Below are positions 35,780-38,871 of a stretch of 38,871 bases of DNA, in pieces. The first letter of the stretch is position 1; the number at the start of each line of letters is the position of its first letter. The DNA comes from Actinomycetes bacterium. Its GTDB lineage: Bacteria > Actinomycetota > Actinomycetes > Actinomycetales > Beutenbergiaceae. A program made the position numbers and the translations under genes. Under the pieces are notes generated by a model. It ran no database searches and was not told the origin of the DNA. It saw only the letters and a list, made by a program, of their open reading frames with translations. Location of the stretch: contig JAJYRV010000002.1 of assembly GCA_021793935.1 (NCBI GenBank), forward strand, positions 1-38,871, given 5' to 3'.

Positions 35780-36742
35780 TCAATCGTTCTTCGCGCCGAA
35801 CACGATCTCGTCCCAACTCGGCACGGAGGTGCGCCCGCGCCGGCTGCGTTTACGCTGCTGAGCCGGGGAAGAGTCCGGTTCCTTCGCCGGTTCGGGCTCC
35901 TCGGGGTTCTTCGCGGACTCGGGAAGTTGCAGCACCGTCGCGTCGGTCGCCTCATGCGGCCGGGAGAGCGGCGGGTGCGCGGCCGGGGGTTCGTCGTCCC
36001 ACAGCGTAGGCTCCGTGTGCGCGTCCGCTTCGAGGGGCTGGCGCACCCCGCGGGCCGCGTCGAGCTCGGCGAGAATCGAATCGGTCGCATCAGCCGGTTC
36101 CGGATCCCTTGAGTCGGCGGGGATCCCGCCGTCGGACTCCACGTCGTAGAACCGATCCTCCACCGGGGCGAGGTGGCGGTAGGGGGAGTCGGCGAGGTCG
36201 ATCTCCGAGAGCCACCGGGCTTCGTCGTCGAGCGCGTGGAAGGTGCCGGAGGAGAGATTGACCTCCCACGAGGCGAGGAACTCCTGCTGGCCCGCCTGAT
36301 ACCGGGCGGTCACGTGCCACGGCGCGTTCTCCGGTCGGTAGGCGTCCCAGGTAACCTCGGTGACGTTGCGGGCGGCGAGCCGGTCCACGACGAGATCACC
36401 GAGGGTGGGGGCGCCCTCACCGCGCCCGATCCGCAGTGACCGGGCCCGTTCGGCGGCGAACTCACGCTCGGCGAGCACGGGTCCCTCGTACCGGCGGACC
36501 TGGTCGACGGAGACGTTCGCCTGTTCGGCCACCTCCTGCGCGGAGGCACCCGCCCGGATGAGCGCCTGAATATCCCGCGGGCGGATCGTTGCGGAACGCA
36601 GTTGTTCCAACTGTGGCCGATCCCGCCGGACCGCCGCCCGGAGAGCTTCGGTGATGGCAAGTTGATAACGCTGATTGGTGGCATCTTTAAACACGAGATG
36701 CTCGCCGTCGTCGTGGATTCCCACAAGTTCGAGCTCGACCAT
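35780..36742 (-). CDS. sepH: Septation protein SepH
   Basis: Actinobacterial cell-division protein that stimulates FtsZ assembly. The 320-residue protein starts with MVELELVGIHDDGEHLV as in the family (DUF3071), carries the helix-turn-helix-like part RPRDIQALIRAGASAQEVAE with QVRRYEGPVLAEREFAAERA after it, a Pro/Glu-rich disordered region, and the conserved C-terminal motif RRGRTSVPSWDEIVFGAK. The frame is open for 49 codons upstream, but family comparison supports ATG at 36742; an AAGGAGG (36755-36761) lies 12 bases upstream, somewhat far. It is divergent from the DUF4193 gene and precedes tdk. Confidence 0.93.
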   Translation of the reverse strand: MVELELVGIHDDGEHLVFKDATNQRYQLAITEALRAAVRRDRPQLEQLRSATIRPRDIQALIRAGASAQEVAEQANVSVDQVRRYEGPVLAEREFAAERARSLRIGRGEGAPTLGDLVVDRLAARNVTEVTWDAYRPENAPWHVTARYQAGQQEFLASWEVNLSSGTFHALDDEARWLSEIDLADSPYRHLAPVEDRFYDVESDGGIPADSRDPEPADATDSILAELDAARGVRQPLEADAHTEPTLWDDEPPAAHPPLSRPHEATDATVLQLPESAKNPEEPEPAKEPDSSPAQQRKRSRRGRTSVPSWDEIVFGAKND

Positions 36743-36998
36743 ATTCGGGTGTTCCCTCCTTGCCTTCTGACCGAGCATCTCACCCTGATCGCGCAAGTGC
36801 CAGGACACACCCCGGTGTGGCGGAGAATTCCGGCAAAGAAGTACGGCGAAAATGCGAAACCGATCACAGTTGGGGGTTCGAGGATGCATAAAGTCGATGA
36901 ATGTTGCAGAATCCGATCGCGACCTGGAACAAATCTGTTCATGAGTTGTTTGTAAGGGCGTACCCCCCTAACCGTCCCGATTTGGAGCGCTAGCCACC
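36743..36998. other. Divergent control region between sepH and the DUF4193 gene
   Basis: A 256-base gap, visibly less GC-rich than the flanking genes, that must contain both divergent promoters. It holds the sepH Shine-Dalgarno, the dyad CACACC-CC-GGTGTG (36806-36819), and the inverted repeat GAACA-AATC-TGTTC (36927-36940). I cannot assign clear -10/-35 pairs. No coding sequence is supported here apart from the rejected upstream extension of sepH. Confidence 0.55.
36806..36819. promoter_or_regulatory. Operator-like dyad upstream of sepH
   Basis: CACACC and GGTGTG are perfect complements around two bases. The centre lies about 70 bases upstream of the sepH ATG, inside its probable promoter or leader. 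No regulator can be named. Confidence 0.35.
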
Positions 36999-37298
36999 AT
37001 GGCGACCGATTACGACGCACCGCGCAAGACAGAAGACGAGCTGAGCGAGGACTCACTGGAGGAGCTTCAGGCTCGTCGCGTTGAGAAGAATTCGAACGTA
37101 GTAGACCAAGACGAAGCAGAAGCGGCAGAAGACTTCGAACTGCCGGGCGCCGACCTGTCCAACGAGGAACTTTCCGTTCGGGTCATCCCCCGGCAGGCCG
37201 ACGAATTCACCTGCTCGCAGTGCTTCCTCGTCCACCACCGCAGCCAACTCGCCTATACGGAGAACGACCTGCCCGTGTGCTCGGAGTGCGCGGGCTGA
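36999..37298 (+). CDS. DUF4193 family small zinc-ribbon protein
   Basis: A 99-residue acidic protein with a C-terminal zinc ribbon formed by CSQC (72-75) and CSEC (94-97). This is the DUF4193 family, widespread in actinobacteria and commonly next to the DUF3093, dut and sepH genes. Function unknown; the N-terminal half is acidic and probably unstructured. The ATG has GGAG 11 bases upstream, a weak signal. It is followed by a strong hairpin before the convergent DUF3093 gene. Confidence 0.92.
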   Translation: MATDYDAPRKTEDELSEDSLEELQARRVEKNSNVVDQDEAEAAEDFELPGADLSNEELSVRVIPRQADEFTCSQCFLVHHRSQLAYTENDLPVCSECAG

Positions 37299-37334
37299 GT
37301 CCCGTTCGCCGCGGCGAGTGCACAGCATTGCCGG

Positions 37335-37374
37335 GCGCGAAGAGACGCACCACTAACGACGCGTCTCTTCGCGC
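37335..37374. terminator. Bidirectional hairpin terminator between DUF4193 and DUF3093 genes
   Basis: GCGCGAAGAGACGC and GCGTCTCTTCGCGC form a perfect 14-bp stem around a 12-base loop (37349-37360). It starts 36 bases after the DUF4193 stop and ends two bases before the convergent DUF3093 stop. No U tract follows. Confidence 0.88.
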
Positions 37375-37375
37375 A

Positions 37376-37840
37376 TCAGGCCTCTTGTAGCGACCTCAGC
37401 GCGTGGACGAACTCCTCCCCACGCCGGGAGGAGAAGAGCCAGTAGGGGGTGGGGTCGCGAGGGTCCTGTTGCGCGATGTAGACCCCGGTGCGAACCCAGG
37501 GCCGGGTCAGCACGAAGGAACGTGCGTCGGAGCCGGGCCCCATGTAGAACGACACGTCGTCGGGGGAGCAGGCCGTCGCCTCGCCGAGGGCCTCGATCTC
37601 GATCTCCGCGCGCCCGACCCGCAGGTGCGTCGTGGTGAGTTCCACGATCGCGGCGAGCGACCAGAGCCAGAGCGCCGCGAGCGCCGCCGAAACGACGCCT
37701 GCGGCGATCGCGACGGTGACGTTGGCGGGCAGGAACATGATGAAAAAGATCGCGCCCACGCTGGGGGCAAGGAGCCACGTCGTGAGTGAGGGGGTTAACC
37801 GCTCGGAGAACAGGGGGGCGGACTCATCGGCAACAACCAT
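37376..37840 (-). CDS. DUF3093 family membrane protein
   Basis: A 154-residue protein with two adjacent transmembrane helices (about 20-38 and 41-64), followed by a soluble beta-rich domain ending in WLFSSRRGEEFVHAL. That ending and the genomic position fit the DUF3093 family. Function unknown. The ATG has no Shine-Dalgarno; CATCCT lies six bases upstream, the same geometry as ctaE. It is divergent from dut with 38 bases between the two starts, so the promoters overlap back to back. Confidence 0.88.
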   Translation of the reverse strand: MVVADESAPLFSERLTPSLTTWLLAPSVGAIFFIMFLPANVTVAIAAGVVSAALAALWLWSLAAIVELTTTHLRVGRAEIEIEALGEATACSPDDVSFYMGPGSDARSFVLTRPWVRTGVYIAQQDPRDPTPYWLFSSRRGEEFVHALRSLQEA

Positions 37841-37846
37841 GTCTCA

Positions 37847-37852
37847 AGGATG
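37847..37852 (-). promoter_or_regulatory. Possible -10 element of the DUF3093 gene
   Basis: CATCCT on the minus strand ends six bases before the ATG at 37840. It is 13 bases from the TAAGAT of dut on the opposite strand. Confidence 0.35.
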
Positions 37853-37865
37853 GCACGACTAGCTC

Positions 37866-37871
37866 TAAGAT
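37866..37871 (+). promoter_or_regulatory. Putative -10 element of dut (leaderless)
   Basis: TAAGAT is followed by seven bases and the GTG at 37879, which lacks a Shine-Dalgarno sequence. Confidence 0.52.
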
Positions 37872-37878
37872 CGGTGCT

Positions 37879-38370
37879 GTGTGTGAACCTCAGCTGCGTG
37901 GTCCCGACCACGAACCCGTCGCCGTCCTCCTCCAACAGATCGACCCCGAGTTGCCGGCGCCGACCTACGCGCACCCCGGAGATGCCGGGCTCGACCTGTA
38001 CTCCCGTGAGGAGGTCGTCATTCCCCCCGGCGAGCGGGCGAAGGTCGCCACCGGAGTGGCGATCGCGCTACCGGCGGGTTACGCGGGATTCGTCCACCCA
38101 CGCTCAGGGCTCGCGGCCCGAGCGGGGATTACAGTTCTCAACGCACCCGGTACGATAGACGCGGGCTACCGAGGCGAGGTTGAAGTGGTTCTGCTCAACA
38201 CAGACAACACCCACTCCCATACCGTCCGCCGCGCTGACCGCATCGCACAGCTGGTCGTCCAGCCCGTCGCGATCGCAGAATTCATACACGTCGAGCAACT
38301 GCCCGGCAGTGCACGGGGCGAAGGCGGCTTCGGATCCACTGGGGGTTGGTCGAAGGGAAGGCAACAGTGA
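37879..38370 (+). CDS. dut: Deoxyuridine 5'-triphosphate nucleotidohydrolase (dUTPase)
   Basis: Hydrolyses dUTP to dUMP, keeping uracil out of DNA and feeding thymidylate synthesis. The 163-residue trimeric-type enzyme shows all five motifs: DAGLDLYS (35-42), HPRSGLA (73-79), NAPGTIDAGYRGE (88-100), RADRIAQLVV (118-127) and RGEGGFGSTG (146-155). The frame is open upstream to 37786 inside the opposite-strand DUF3093 gene, but GTG at 37879 gives the normal length and has TAAGAT seven bases upstream. The stop overlaps the GTG of the next gene (GTGA). Confidence 0.96.
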   Translation: MCEPQLRGPDHEPVAVLLQQIDPELPAPTYAHPGDAGLDLYSREEVVIPPGERAKVATGVAIALPAGYAGFVHPRSGLAARAGITVLNAPGTIDAGYRGEVEVVLLNTDNTHSHTVRRADRIAQLVVQPVAIAEFIHVEQLPGSARGEGGFGSTGGWSKGRQQ

Positions 38371-38871
38371 TTTTTTTCCGGCGTCGAAACAAGCGGCAGG
38401 AGCCGGCGCCCGAGGGTGCTGAGCCCCACGACGCCCCACCGACGGCGGAAGAGGACCGAGCCTCCAAGGGTACGGGCCCGTGGGATCTGGCGGACCAACC
38501 GGAACTGGGCAAGCGGGTCGATGTTGGTGCGCTGCGCGTACCCGCCCGGCAAGGGATGCAGATGCGCATGGAGCTCGAGCCCAAGACCCGGCGCATCGTC
38601 GCCGTCAACGTCGTCTATCAGGGTTCGGCCATCCAACTGCAGGCCTTCGCCGCGCCGCGCAGCCAAGGAATCTGGGAGGAACTGCGCGAGGAAATCACCG
38701 AGTCGATCGGCAAACAGGGCGGCTCGGTGGAGGAGAAAGAGGGAGGCTTCGGCCTGGAACTCCTCGCGCGCCTTCCCGTGCGCACCAAGGATGGTCGGGC
38801 GGGACTGCGGCCGGTACGGTTCCTCGGTGTGGATGGTCCCCGGTGGTTCCTACGCGCCGTCGTCTCCGGGA
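38367..38871 (+). CDS. DUF3710 family protein, 3' end cut by window edge
   Basis: The first 168 codons of a DUF3710 protein, an actinobacterial family of unknown function that commonly follows dut. The N-terminus is basic (FFRRRNKRQ), then acidic, then a beta-rich domain begins: GPWDLADQPELGKRVDVGAL, QGMQMRMELEP, VYQGSAIQLQAFAAPRSQG. GTG at 38367 overlaps the dut stop and has GAAGGGAAGG upstream, so translation is coupled. The right edge cuts the gene after AVVSG. Confidence 0.9.
   Translation, partial: MIFFRRRNKRQEPAPEGAEPHDAPPTAEEDRASKGTGPWDLADQPELGKRVDVGALRVPARQGMQMRMELEPKTRRIVAVNVVYQGSAIQLQAFAAPRSQGIWEELREEITESIGKQGGSVEEKEGGFGLELLARLPVRTKDGRAGLRPVRFLGVDGPRWFLRAVVSG

Noticed and set aside
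36927..36940. Possible LexA (SOS) box before the DUF4193 gene
   Set aside because: Actinobacterial LexA sites have GAAC and GTTC four bases apart; here the spacing is six, so the match fails.

Overview
This window is a chromosomal housekeeping stretch of a GC-rich actinomycete (Actinomycetota, probably the Actinomycetales/Micrococcales side). The evidence is family-level: a qcrA-qcrC-ctaE respiratory cluster with diheme QcrC, class II DAHP synthase next to a PASTA kinase of the PknL type, an IdsA-type prenyl synthase, SepH, DUF3093, DUF3710, DUF4192, DUF4193, DUF5998 and DUF7455 families, a SigA with a Lys/Ala- and acid-rich N-terminus, and a pyrophosphate-type phosphofructokinase. All complete genes are intact. 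I see no tRNA, rRNA, insertion sequence, prophage, CRISPR array or other mobile segment.

Layout. 1-2384 (minus): end of the cytochrome bcc-aa3 supercomplex genes (qcrA cut by the left edge, qcrC, ctaE). 2750-4304 (plus): degenerate receiver-domain protein and trpD. 4319-8793 (minus): stand-alone Lrp/AsnC ligand-binding domain, a DEDDh exonuclease/GIY-YIG fusion, a long-chain acyl-CoA synthetase and a small membrane protein. 8875-12145 (plus): PPi-dependent phosphofructokinase, DAHP synthase, molybdopterin oxidoreductase. 12142-16657 (minus): PASTA Ser/Thr kinase, LysM lytic transglycosylase, polyprenyl synthase, a cell-envelope group. 16765-24369 (plus): DUF4192 protein, universal stress protein, glycine cleavage operon gcvT-gcvH-gcvP, and the principal sigma factor. 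24463-30492: DUF7455 protein, parE, tandem-GNAT protein, and convergent parC. 30609-35145 (plus): GNAT/acyl-CoA-synthetase-like protein, DUF5998 protein, phosphodiesterase. 35134-36742 (minus): thymidine kinase and sepH. 36999-38871: DUF4193 protein, DUF3093 protein (minus), dut, and DUF3710 protein cut by the right edge.

I did not find a new defence, mobile or biosynthetic system. The most informative non-coding signal is a repeated promoter-start geometry: an actinobacterial -10 hexamer (TANNNT or CANNNT) lies exactly 6-7 bases before the initiation codon of about ten genes that lack a Shine-Dalgarno sequence. This suggests pervasive leaderless transcription and fixes several start codons. 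Other points worth a look are the pseudo-receiver preceded by a tiny overlapping ORF, paired palindromes in front of parE, a dyad upstream of sepH, strong hairpin terminators without U tracts, and the exonuclease/nuclease fusion.
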